From Microlunatus parietis (lineage in GTDB: Bacteria > Actinomycetota > Actinomycetes > Propionibacteriales > Propionibacteriaceae): DNA of 64,000 nt. The position numbers and the translations under genes were made by a program. The stretch is taken from the NCBI RefSeq assembly GCF_013407955.1, contig NZ_JACCBU010000001.1, positions 1,922,001 through 1,986,000 on the forward strand. Direction: 5' to 3'. The notes under the pieces are model-generated. The model was not told where the DNA came from and ran no database searches. It worked only from the letters and a program-made list of their open reading frames with translations. Shown here in pieces: positions 1-7,520 of this stretch (the stretch's first letter is position 1; every line of letters starts with the position of its first letter).

Positions 1-1749
1 GGTACGGAACTCGGCCTCGCCCCTGTGGGTTCGCAGCCCGACCATCCCGGAATTGAACGAGGAGTACGGATCGGACGCGGTCAGCGTGATCACCTCGTCA
101 CCGGCGCCCGGCCGGAACTCGGCCCGAAGCTCCGTCCCGGCCTTCGTGTCGACGACCCGGAGGCTCAGCCGATGCCAGGCGCTCCGAGCGATGCCGCCGG
201 GAACGGCGCGGGACGACAGCTGCTGATAGGCGTAGTCCTGGCGCGCGATGAACAGCCGGCCGTTCACCGGATCAAGCCCGGCGTAATAGCCGTGGTGCGA
301 GTCCGGGCCCTCCTGCGGGTCGGTGACCCGGGCCAGCAGGCCGGCGTCGATCGTGGTGGCGCCCAGCCGTACGTCGCTGCTCACGGTGTAGTCGGTCCAC
401 CCGGTCGAGCCGGTGACTGCCTTCGGGAATCCTTGTCCGTCCTGCTGCCGGTAGACGCCGTCCTCGACCGACCAGGATCCGCCGTAGCCGATCCAGCCGG
501 CTTGGCCGCGGCTGCCGAACGCGGACTCGAACGGCAGGGTGCCGACCGACGCGACACCGGTCGCCTCCCCGCAGGTTCCGCTGTCGCCGACGCTGGTCGG
601 CGCGGTCAGCCGCACCTCCCCCGGCGGTCCGGCCGGCATCACGTGCGGGCTGTAATTGGCGTTGCAGCCAGGCGACGCGTTGCTCACCGTCCACGGTGCC
701 GGCGACCAGTCCCAGAACCGGCTCAGATCCCTTCCGTCGCTGGTGAACAGGATCCGGTACTCCTCCGGCGCGAAGTCGTCACCGACGGTGTTGAAGACGT
801 GCTGCGAGGCGAGCACGAGTTGCCCGGTCCGGTCGCCTGTCGGCACCCAGGTCACCACCGGGCTGTGGCCGGCGTAGCGACCGTCCGCGGTGATCACTTG
901 ATCACCCAGGTCGGCGGCAGAACCCCACCTTGCTCCGTCGGCGGATCGCTTGACGTGCACAGCGCAGTGGGCCCGGCCGCAGATCTCGTACGAGAGCACG
1001 AAGTCGCCGCGCTGCCCCATCCGGGCCACCGTCGGCATGCCCGGTCGATCGCCGGGCAGTGCGCTCGCGACGTCCCGCTGGACCGGGCCCCAGGAGCGGC
1101 CGCCGTCGGTCGAGGTGACGTGGACGATCATCTGGCTGTGCTCCGGTGCCGACCGCTCGTCGGCGAAGTACATCTGGAGCCGGCCTTTGGTGTCCAGGAC
1201 CAGGTGCGGCTCCCAGATACCGCGACCAAACGTCCCGCCGCGCTGAATGACCTCGCCGGGCGTCCAGGTCCGTCCATGATCATGGGAGTACCAGGAGAAG
1301 AACTCGGTCACCGACCCGTCGGCCGGGACGAGGTTCGCCACCAGCATGATCGTGCCGGCGGGATGATCACCGAGCCGGTGGGGGAACTCGAACAGGTGCG
1401 GCTGCCACATCCGGGAGACCGGCCGGCCCGGCCCGGTGCGCTCGTCGGCGACGGTGCTCAGCGTGCTCCAGGACTTCCCGTCGTCGTCGCTGCTCTTGAT
1501 CAACAACTCGATCGGTCCGCCGGTCGGGTTGTCCCGCTCGAACGTCATCAGCAGCCGCCCGGGGGCCTCTCCGGCCGCGCTCAGCCTGAGCATGCGTGCA
1601 TAGATGTTGCTCTCCTCGGCCCCGACCGGCCGATGGATGAGCTCCCCTCCCGCGTCGGCACCGGCCCGTCCCGCGCCCAGCACGGTGACGGCTCCGACCA
1701 CGAGAACGGCGATTCCGACCAACACGGTACGGCTGAGATTCAGCGACAT
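1..1749 (-). CDS. Secreted sialidase-like (BNR repeat) protein, 3' end beyond window
   Basis: An open frame runs from ATG at 1749 through position 1, so at least 583 residues are present and the C-terminus is missing. Residues 1-31 form a signal peptide. Three Asp-box motifs (S-x-D-x-G-x-x-W) appear near residues 86-94 (SSDDDGKSW), 155-162 (SHDHGRTW) and 213-220 (STDGGRSW), the mark of the six-bladed sialidase fold. From about residue 400 a second beta-rich part resembles LamG/concanavalin-type domains (FGSRGQAGWIGYGGSW, then GLLARVTDP). The likely role is extracellular glycoside hydrolysis; sialic acid specificity is inferred from the fold only. An AGGAG ribosome site precedes the ATG. The gene lies downstream of a perfect palindromic operator and belongs to a sugar-catabolic neighbourhood. 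Confidence 0.82.
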   Translation of the reverse strand, partial: MSLNLSRTVLVGIAVLVVGAVTVLGAGRAGADAGGELIHRPVGAEESNIYARMLRLSAAGEAPGRLLMTFERDNPTGGPIELLIKSSDDDGKSWSTLSTVADERTGPGRPVSRMWQPHLFEFPHRLGDHPAGTIMLVANLVPADGSVTEFFSWYSHDHGRTWTPGEVIQRGGTFGRGIWEPHLVLDTKGRLQMYFADERSAPEHSQMIVHVTSTDGGRSWGPVQRDVASALPGDRPGMPTVARMGQRGDFVLSYEICGRAHCAVHVKRSADGARWGSAADLGDQVITADGRYAGHSPVVTWVPTGDRTGQLVLASQHVFNTVGDDFAPEEYRILFTSDGRDLSRFWDWSPAPWTVSNASPGCNANYSPHVMPAGPPGEVRLTAPTSVGDSGTCGEATGVASVGTLPFESAFGSRGQAGWIGYGGSWSVEDGVYRQQDGQGFPKAVTGSTGWTDYTVSSDVRLGATTIDAGLLARVTDPQEGPDSHHGYYAGLDPVNGRLFIARQDYAYQQLSSRAVPGGIARSAWHRLSLRVVDTKAGTELRAEFRPGAGDEVITLTASDPYSSFNSGMVGLRTHRGEAEFRT

Positions 1750-1770
1750 TGTCATCGCTCCTGCCCGAGA

Positions 1771-1796
1771 TTCTTGCAACGTTGCAAGAAAGGCTA
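1771..1796 (-). promoter_or_regulatory. LacI-type operator overlapping sialidase promoter
   Basis: Positions 1771-1790 read TTCTTGCAACGTTGCAAGAA, a perfect 20-bp palindrome with the central CG step typical of LacI-family operators. On the minus strand the -10-like TAGCCT (1796-1791) abuts it, so a bound repressor would cover the transcription start of the sialidase gene. No LacI gene is in the window; the regulator must lie elsewhere, probably beyond the left edge. Confidence 0.75.
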
Positions 1797-1826
1797 GCAT
1801 CCTGCGGCGGAGCGACGCCATGGCTG

Positions 1827-3191
1827 CTACCGACAAAGATCGAGAATCGAGACCGACGCAAGATCAGCAACGCGTTCGAGACTTCCGGCGACGACCTCGG
1901 ATTGCCAGACCTGGTAGACATCCCGCCGGTACACGTCGACCGGCGGGAGGTAGACGAAGCCGGGGCCGTTGGTGCAGTTGAGGACGAAGATCGCGAGGTC
2001 CGGGTGGCGGCGGCGCAGCTCCTGCTGCAGCCAGGAGTACGGTTCGCCGGCCTGGGCGACCACGATCGCGTCGCCCCAGCGCCAGACCCAGAGCGGATGG
2101 GCCGCGGTGTCACCGTCGATGTAGCCGGCCCGCAGCTGGCCGGCCCGGCGCAGCCGCTCGGCGGCGGCGGTCGGGTTGATCCCGGCGTGGCGCCGCGCGA
2201 GTTCCTCGGGGGTCGGTTCCGGCCGCGCGTCGAGTTCGGCGACCGTCCGGATCGTCCGCAGGGTACGGGACGGCTCGACCGGCTGTGGCCGCCAGATCCC
2301 GAGCGTCGTGCCGGACTCGACGACGTCTGCCAGTCCGAGCCTGCTGCCGGGCGGCGGCAACGCGGTCAGCCCGGACAGCGCGGCGTAGCCGATCGCCCGG
2401 CCGACCCGGTCGGTGAGCTCGCCGTCGCCGTACTGCTCGCGCGGGCTGAGTTCGCCGGAGGCGCCTTGCAGCACCAGGCAGGGCGCCCCGATCGCCTGTT
2501 CCACCTCATCCCGCGCGGCACCGATCCAGTCCGGCGAGATCAGCGGCGGCTGCCAGCCGAGCGTGGTCGGGTGGCAGGCGTAGTTGATCATGGTCGCCAG
2601 CGGCCGGCCGTCCCGGGCCGTGATCCGGCCGACCAGCAGCGTATCGTCGGCCGGTGCGCCGGGATTGAAGGCGACCAGGTCCCGGCCGCCGGCCACCAGG
2701 GCCCGGTCCACGGCGACATCGCACCGGGCGGTGCCGAACGTCGCGGTCGCCTCGACGGCCGTCGCGGCGGCCTCCCGGCAGGCCTCGGTGATCTTCTCGG
2801 CCAGCAGGTCGAAGTAGGCCGGCACCAGGTCGGCACCCTCGAGCTCGGGCGAGGTCGCGGTCAGCGTCGGGCCGGAGTGGGTGTGCACCAGGTGGAGCAG
2901 CAGGTCCTCCGGTTCGGCGCCGAGCGCGTCGAGCACCCGGGACCGTACGGCCCACTCCTCGGCCGCGTTGCGCCACCAGCCGAGGTCGGTCGACACCAGG
3001 TAGCGGACCGGCTCGGCGCCGTCGGTGATCGCGAGCGCGGTGGCCCGTAGCGGCCGGTGCACCCCGGCCGCGACGTCGGTGTCGGCCGCACCCCAGTTCC
3101 GGGCCAGAATTCCGGCCGGCGGCGTGATGTCGCGGACGGCGACGCCGACCCTGCCGGCGGCGGCGAGCGGCGACCAGATCAATGGCTCCAT
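1827..3191 (-). CDS. Neutral/alkaline ceramidase-family hydrolase
   Basis: 454 residues from the ATG at 3191, which sits two bases after the stop of the upstream aminotransferase (TGATCATG junction). It has neutral-ceramidase N-domain hallmarks: VHTHSGP (His103/His105) and NYACHPTT (His207) match the two zinc-binding histidine motifs, and GELSP near residue 249 sits where the family has its Ser-Pro active-site turn. There is no signal peptide, unlike secreted ceramidases, and the protein is shorter than the roughly 650-residue classical enzymes because the C-terminal immunoglobulin-like domain is absent. In bacteria this short cytoplasmic form often lies in carbohydrate loci, so the substrate may be an amide-bearing sugar or cyclitol rather than ceramide; that is an inference. 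Family call is firm, substrate unknown. Confidence 0.8.
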   Translation of the reverse strand: MEPLIWSPLAAAGRVGVAVRDITPPAGILARNWGAADTDVAAGVHRPLRATALAITDGAEPVRYLVSTDLGWWRNAAEEWAVRSRVLDALGAEPEDLLLHLVHTHSGPTLTATSPELEGADLVPAYFDLLAEKITEACREAAATAVEATATFGTARCDVAVDRALVAGGRDLVAFNPGAPADDTLLVGRITARDGRPLATMINYACHPTTLGWQPPLISPDWIGAARDEVEQAIGAPCLVLQGASGELSPREQYGDGELTDRVGRAIGYAALSGLTALPPPGSRLGLADVVESGTTLGIWRPQPVEPSRTLRTIRTVAELDARPEPTPEELARRHAGINPTAAAERLRRAGQLRAGYIDGDTAAHPLWVWRWGDAIVVAQAGEPYSWLQQELRRRHPDLAIFVLNCTNGPGFVYLPPVDVYRRDVYQVWQSEVVAGSLERVADLASVSILDLCR

Positions 3192-3193
3192 GA

Positions 3194-4555
3194 TCACGAT
3201 TCCCGCACCAGACCACCCATCGTCGACGCGCCGGCACCGAGCTCGGTGGTCTCCGAGAGCGCGGCGCGGACCGCGTCCCGGGTGCCGTCGATCAGCTGCT
3301 CGATGTCGGATTCCGTGTGGGCGTAGGAAATGTGGCTGCGCTTGAGGTTCAGCGGCAGCTCGAAGATGCCGCGCTCGATCAGCTTCCGCCGGTAGCCGAC
3401 GAACAGGTCGGCCCGGTTGGCCAGCAGGTCGCTGTACGTGCGCGGCGCCGGGCCCGGCATGAAGTAGCTGACGAAGATCGAGCCGTAGCCGGTGACGACG
3501 GCCGGCAGGTCCAGCTCGGCGAACACCTCCCGCAGCCCGGCCCGGGCCAGCTCGCCGAGCCGGAACGTGTGCTCGTGCACCGGCTGCTCGGTCAGCTTGG
3601 TCAGCGTCGCCAGCGCCGCGGCGACCACGACCGGCGCCCCGTTGTACGTACCCGCGAAGAACGCCGACCCGCCCGGCCGCGAACTGAACTGCTGCATCAG
3701 GTCCGCCCGGCCGCCGATCGCGCCGAGCGGGAAGCCGTTCGCGAACGCCTTGCCGAGCGTGGTCAGGTCCGGCGTGATCCCGCTGATCTCCTGCCAGCCG
3801 CCGAGCGCATGCCGGAACCCGGTGATCACCTCGTCGAAGATCAAGATCGCACCGTGCTGGGTGGTCTGCTCCCGCAAGGTGATCAAGAACTCGTCGGTCG
3901 GCAGCACACAGCCGATGTTGTGCGGCACCGGCTCGACGATCACGCCGGCGATCTGATCACCATGATCGGCGAACAGCCGGCGGACGGCCTCGGCGTCGTT
4001 GAACGGCAACACCACGGTCGATTCCAGCACCTCGGGCAGGATCCCGGCCGAGATCGGATCGGGCCGGTTCAAGGCATCCTCGGCGGAGATCACGTTCAGG
4101 CTGACCGCGTCGTGCCAGCCGTGATAGCAACCCTGGAACTTGACCACCAGCCGGCGACCCGTGACCGCCCGGGACAGCCGCAGCGCATGGAACGTCGCCT
4201 CGCTGCCGGTGCTGGTCAGCAGCACCTGCTCGAAGCTCGGCACGAGTTCGATCAATCGCTCGGCGAGTTCGATCTCCCCCGGCGTCACGCCGACGCCGCA
4301 CAGGTCGACCTCGCGGATCACCGCCGCCACTGCGGCGCTGACGTCGGGATCGTTGTGGCCGAGCAACTGCGGGCCGAACGCGGCGTGGTAGTCGGTGTAG
4401 GCCCGGCCCTCGGTGTCGAAGAACCGGGCACCCTCCGCACGGGCCACCACCAGGTCGGTGATGCCCGGGACGCTGCGCTGCCCGCTGTTCACCCCGCCCG
4501 GGATGGCCGCCCGGGCCCGCTCGGCGAGCGGCGCACCGGTGCCGACTGCATTCAC
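3194..4555 (-). CDS. Class III PLP aminotransferase, glutamate-1-semialdehyde aminomutase-like
   Basis: 453 residues with the class III aminotransferase pattern: TSTGSEATFHALRLSR near 114-129 (phosphate binding), YHGWHD near 144-149, FDEVITGFR with Asp241 for the PLP ring, and TLGKAFANG with Lys269 as the Schiff-base lysine. The N-terminal GGVNSGQRS motif resembles HemL. In a catabolic locus rather than beside hem genes it more likely transaminates an amino sugar or amino alcohol than makes haem precursor; this is inference. Its ATG overlaps the stop of the IclR gene (ATGA), and its own stop is joined by TGATCATG to the ceramidase-like gene, so the three are one transcription unit. Confidence 0.85.
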   Translation of the reverse strand: MNAVGTGAPLAERARAAIPGGVNSGQRSVPGITDLVVARAEGARFFDTEGRAYTDYHAAFGPQLLGHNDPDVSAAVAAVIREVDLCGVGVTPGEIELAERLIELVPSFEQVLLTSTGSEATFHALRLSRAVTGRRLVVKFQGCYHGWHDAVSLNVISAEDALNRPDPISAGILPEVLESTVVLPFNDAEAVRRLFADHGDQIAGVIVEPVPHNIGCVLPTDEFLITLREQTTQHGAILIFDEVITGFRHALGGWQEISGITPDLTTLGKAFANGFPLGAIGGRADLMQQFSSRPGGSAFFAGTYNGAPVVVAAALATLTKLTEQPVHEHTFRLGELARAGLREVFAELDLPAVVTGYGSIFVSYFMPGPAPRTYSDLLANRADLFVGYRRKLIERGIFELPLNLKRSHISYAHTESDIEQLIDGTRDAVRAALSETTELGAGASTMGGLVRES

Positions 4556-5340
4556 TCTGGTTCTCCTTCGGTCGATGGGTCCGGGTCGTAGCCCAGGAAC
4601 AGCTCGAGATGATCAACTTGCTGCTGCAGCAGGGCAGCCAGGGCGTCGAACCGCTCCGGCGTCACCCGGCTGCTCGGGCCGCTGACACTCAGCGCGTAGC
4701 GGGCCGTGCCGCTGTGATCACGCACCGGTACGGCGACGCAGCGCAGCCCCGTCACCGACTCCTCGTCGTCCACGGCGTAGCCGCGCCGGCGCACCGCGGC
4801 CAGGTCCTTCAGCAAGGCTGCGAGCGAGGTCAGCGTCCTCGCGGTGCAGGCCCGGAATGCGTACCTGCGCAGGGATTCCCGGACCTCGCCCTCGGTCAGG
4901 GTGGACAGGATCGCCTTGCCGAGCCCGGTCGAGTGCCAGGCGTCGGTCTCGCCGATCGCCGCGCCCTTGCGGATCGGGTGCCGGCTCTCCACGGCGTGCG
5001 CGATCACGAGTTGATCACCGGTGCGGATGCCGAGCGTCGCGGTCTCCTCGCACTCGTCGACCACGGTCGCCATCGCCGTCCCGGCCAGTCCCATCAGGCC
5101 CTGCCGCCCCAGCGCGCTGCGGCCCAGCGCGAACAGTCGCATGCCGATCCGGTAGTGCCGGGTCCGCGGGTCGCGTTCCACCCAGCCGTTGCGGATCACG
5201 CTGTTCAGGTAGCGAAGCGCGGTCGGTTCGCTGAGGCCGGCGCGCGCGGCGATCGCGGCGAGCGGACCCGGCTGCTCCGCCACGGCCTCGAGCAGGCCGG
5301 TCAGCCGCTCGACGCTCTGCAGTCCGTCGGGAGTCGCCAT
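4552..5340 (-). CDS. IclR-family transcriptional regulator
   Basis: 262 residues. An N-terminal winged helix (LAAIAARAGLSEPTALRYLNSV, about 28-49) is followed by the IclR effector domain (GIRTGDQLVIAHAVES; WHSTGLGKAILS; GYAVDDEESVTGLRCVAVPV). It is transcribed away from the enolase-family gene and translationally coupled to the aminotransferase, so it probably controls both arms of this catabolic locus from the 57-bp intergenic region. Confidence 0.9.
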   Translation of the reverse strand: MATPDGLQSVERLTGLLEAVAEQPGPLAAIAARAGLSEPTALRYLNSVIRNGWVERDPRTRHYRIGMRLFALGRSALGRQGLMGLAGTAMATVVDECEETATLGIRTGDQLVIAHAVESRHPIRKGAAIGETDAWHSTGLGKAILSTLTEGEVRESLRRYAFRACTARTLTSLAALLKDLAAVRRRGYAVDDEESVTGLRCVAVPVRDHSGTARYALSVSGPSSRVTPERFDALAALLQQQVDHLELFLGYDPDPSTEGEPE

Positions 5341-5359
5341 AATTGATCATGTTCCATTC

Positions 5360-5393
5360 AGTGACAGGCTCTTTCACTCGTACGATAGCGTAC
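5360..5393. promoter_or_regulatory. Divergent promoter/operator between IclR and enolase-family genes
   Basis: The 5341-5397 gap carries two inverted repeats: AGTGA (5360-5364) with TCACT (5374-5378), and GTACG (5380-5384) with CGTAC (5389-5393). The second overlaps the -10-like TAGCGT (5386-5391) of the rightward gene. These are candidate sites for the IclR protein; arms are short, so confidence is moderate. Confidence 0.45.
5386..5391 (+). promoter_or_regulatory. -10 hexamer TAGCGT of a leaderless gene
   Basis: TAGCGT ends six bases before the ATG at 5398 and no ribosome site is present, so transcription probably starts on the start codon. Confidence 0.55.
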
Positions 5394-5397
5394 CGGC

Positions 5398-6561
5398 ATG
5401 AAGATCACCGATGTGGACACCGTCGTCTGTGACGCCGGGATGCGGAACTGGGTGTTCGTCCGGGTCCGGACCGATCAGGGCCTGGTCGGGTGGGGCGAGG
5501 CGAGCACGGAGTGGCGGACCCATTCGATCGTCGGGGCCGTGCGCGACTTCGTGCCGTTGTTGATCGGCGAGGATCCGTACCGGATCGAGCACCTGTGGCA
5601 GAAACTGTTCCGGCAGCAGTTCTGGAAGGGCGGCGTGATCACCATGAGCGCACTGTCCGGCATCGATCAGGCCCTGCACGACCTGAAGGCGCAGGCGCTC
5701 GGCGTTCCGCTGTACGAACTGCTCGGCGGCCGGGTCCGGGACAGGATCAGGTTGTACGACCACCTCGGCGGCGGTGACCCGGACGCGGTCTACGGCGCGC
5801 TGTCGGCCGAGCGGTTCGCCGACAGTGCGCGGCGCAGCGTGGAGGCGGGCTTCGATGCGGTGAAGGTGCTCGCCGTACCGATGGGCGCCGGCCTCCCGTC
5901 CGGTGCGGCGCTGCGGACCACGGACCGGGTGATGGCCGCGGTCCGGGACGCGGTCGGCGACGAGGTGGAGATCATGATCGACCTGCACGGCCGGTGCACG
6001 CCGGCCGCGGCGATCGCGTTCGCCGGCGTGCTGCGCCCGTACCGGCCGTGGTTCCTGGAGGAGCCGTGCCAGCCGGAACTGGTCGAGGAGTTGCCCGGAA
6101 TCGCTGCCGGAGCAGGGATCCCGATCGCTCTGGGTGAGCGGCTGTCCGGCCGCGGTGAGTTCCTCCGAGTGCTCCGGACCGGCGCCGTCGCCGTACTGCA
6201 GCCGGACGTCTGCCACTGCGGCGGCCTGTCCGAACTGCGCCGGATCGCCGGCCTGGCCGAGGCCTTCGGCGTCACCCTGGCCCCGCACAACCCACTCGGC
6301 CCGATCGCGACCGCGCACAACCTGCACTTCGCGATGGCCACCTCGAACTGGCTGATCCAGGAGCAGATGCGAGCAGCCGCCCCGATCTGGGACGACATCC
6401 TCACCACCCCGCTGGAGTTCGCCGACGGCTACGCCGTCCCGCCGCCCGGCGTCGGCCTCGGCACGGCCGTGAACGAGGCGGTCGCCGCCGCCCACCCCGG
6501 CACCGAGACCGAGGTCCAACTCTCCACCCGCCTCCCCGACGGCAGCCTCTGCGACTGGTGA
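5398..6561 (+). CDS. Mandelate racemase/muconate lactonizing family dehydratase, D-galactonate dehydratase-like
   Basis: 387 residues of the enolase superfamily. Metal ligands fit Asp195 in MIDLHGR, Glu221 in FLEEP and Glu247 in LGERLSGR; His297 in APHNPLGP is the usual catalytic histidine. The DLHGR / EEP / GERLSGR / PHNPLGP set is closest to DgoD-type galactonate dehydratases, so dehydration of a sugar acid to a 2-keto-3-deoxy acid is likely, though the exact acid cannot be read from sequence. Leaderless start; divergent from the IclR operon. It probably supplies the sugar-acid step of the pathway begun by the sialidase-like and ceramidase-like enzymes. Confidence 0.85.
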   Translation: MKITDVDTVVCDAGMRNWVFVRVRTDQGLVGWGEASTEWRTHSIVGAVRDFVPLLIGEDPYRIEHLWQKLFRQQFWKGGVITMSALSGIDQALHDLKAQALGVPLYELLGGRVRDRIRLYDHLGGGDPDAVYGALSAERFADSARRSVEAGFDAVKVLAVPMGAGLPSGAALRTTDRVMAAVRDAVGDEVEIMIDLHGRCTPAAAIAFAGVLRPYRPWFLEEPCQPELVEELPGIAAGAGIPIALGERLSGRGEFLRVLRTGAVAVLQPDVCHCGGLSELRRIAGLAEAFGVTLAPHNPLGPIATAHNLHFAMATSNWLIQEQMRAAAPIWDDILTTPLEFADGYAVPPPGVGLGTAVNEAVAAAHPGTETEVQLSTRLPDGSLCDW

Positions 6562-6584
6562 GCCACCGTGACGTTCCGGACCGA

Positions 6585-6603
6585 TGAAATCGCGTCGATT
6601 TCA
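6585..6603. repeat. Small inverted repeat after the enolase-family gene
   Basis: TGAAATCG (6585-6592), loop CGT, CGATTTCA (6596-6603). Perfect 8-bp arms 24 bp after the stop codon. There is no T tract, so it could be a weak terminator or a protein site upstream of the next gene. Confidence 0.35.
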
Positions 6604-6651
6604 GATGTCCGTTTCGTCACACTCGACGATGGATGAGCTCGCGGTCGGTGT

Positions 6652-6657
6652 TAGCGT
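6652..6657 (+). promoter_or_regulatory. -10 hexamer TAGCGT of a leaderless gene
   Basis: TAGCGT lies exactly six bases before the GTG at 6664, the same hexamer and spacing as at 5386. It fixes the start of the small hypothetical gene. Confidence 0.55.
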
Positions 6658-6663
6658 CCGAAC

Positions 6664-6990
6664 GTGCCGTCAGGGATCCGACTCGCTGTGAAGGGACGCG
6701 CTCAGGACGGCGAGATCGTCCTCGAACTCGAGTTCGCCGTGCCCGACGACCACTACGCCACAGACACGTTTCCTACCGAGCATTATCGGGCGGCGCTCGT
6801 CGATCCGGCAGGCGAGACGTCCTTCAGCCTCGGACTGTCCGGAGGCGCGACCGGCGGGCGGGTGCAGATCACCTTCCCCTTCCAGGCCGAGCGCTGGGCT
6901 GCCGCGGAGTTCGTCCGGCTGGAACTCGGCACGATCAAGCTGGCCTTCCCGATCGCTGTGCTCGGCGACGTCACCCTTCCCGATCGGTGA
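6664..6990 (+). CDS. Hypothetical 108-residue protein
   Basis: I do not recognise a family. The protein (GTG start) is acidic, without cysteine, signal peptide or membrane segment, and alternates short hydrophobic stretches (EIVLELEFAV, RVQITFPF, FVRLELGTIKLAF) in a way that suggests a small beta-sandwich. Its stop TGA is the first half of TGATCA at 6988-6993, whose second half is the stop of the convergent lipoprotein gene, so the two genes abut without a spacer. Confidence 0.6.
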   Translation: MPSGIRLAVKGRAQDGEIVLELEFAVPDDHYATDTFPTEHYRAALVDPAGETSFSLGLSGGATGGRVQITFPFQAERWAAAEFVRLELGTIKLAFPIAVLGDVTLPDR

Positions 6991-7503
6991 TCAGCCGCCG
7001 AGGCGCCGGACCAGGGCGTCGGCCTGTTCCCGGGTGAAGGTGCCGGCCAACTGCAACTGGCCGCCGGAAATCTCCTGCTGCACCATCGGCGCAGAGATCA
7101 ACTCCTCGCCGATGATCATGGCCATCCGATTCCTCGGATCATGCTCCGCGGCCAGGTCGGCGGTCACCTCGGTCAGGGTGTCGGCGGCGTCGGCGGGCAG
7201 GGTGATCAAGATCATCCAGTGACCGCTCTGATCGGCCTCCGCCCTCACCTGCTCGAGTCGATGGACGGTGAGCCGGCTCGGCCCGAGCCGAAGGCAGGCC
7301 TGCGGGTTGTCCGGTTCCGGATAGGTCCGGTCCGAGCCTGCCGATGCGCACGGCGCCGGCCGGTACTCGGTGACCTGATGGAACGCCAGCGGTTCGGTGA
7401 GTCCGGCCGGAGTCGGCGACGGACCGGGCAGCCGCGGCAGCAGGCCGCAGCCCGTCGCCGCCATGATCAGAGTCAGGATGGCGAGGGCTGCGTACCGGCG
7501 CAT
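6991..7503 (-). CDS. Lipoprotein with SecD P1-head-like domain
   Basis: 170 residues from ATG 7503, chosen because TACCCT (7515-7510) lies six bases upstream (leaderless). The N-terminus is a lipoprotein signal with lipobox MAATGC. The C-terminal half (MIIGEELISAPMVQQEIS, then GGQLQLAGTFTREQADALVRRL) resembles the SecD/SecDF periplasmic P1 head, where 'SAPxxxxxIxGGxxxIxGxFT' precedes the membrane helices. Here it is detached from any translocase and anchored by lipid instead. Function unknown; a substrate-capture module outside the membrane is one reading. Confidence 0.65.
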   Translation of the reverse strand: MRRYAALAILTLIMAATGCGLLPRLPGPSPTPAGLTEPLAFHQVTEYRPAPCASAGSDRTYPEPDNPQACLRLGPSRLTVHRLEQVRAEADQSGHWMILITLPADAADTLTEVTADLAAEHDPRNRMAMIIGEELISAPMVQQEISGGQLQLAGTFTREQADALVRRLGG

Positions 7504-7509
7504 GCGGTC

Positions 7510-7515
7510 AGGGTA
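7510..7515 (-). promoter_or_regulatory. -10 hexamer TACCCT of the SecD-head lipoprotein gene
   Basis: On the minus strand TACCCT is followed by six bases and then ATG at 7503; supports a leaderless transcript. Confidence 0.5.
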
Positions 7516-7520
7516 CCGAC

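Noticed and set aside
25..1797. Open frame of 590 codons on the + strand
   Set aside because: Antisense to the sialidase-like gene, which shows three Asp boxes and a signal peptide.
3194..4555. hemL (haem biosynthesis)
   Set aside because: The protein is HemL-like, but its operon with IclR and a ceramidase-family gene points to catabolism, so no gene symbol was assigned.
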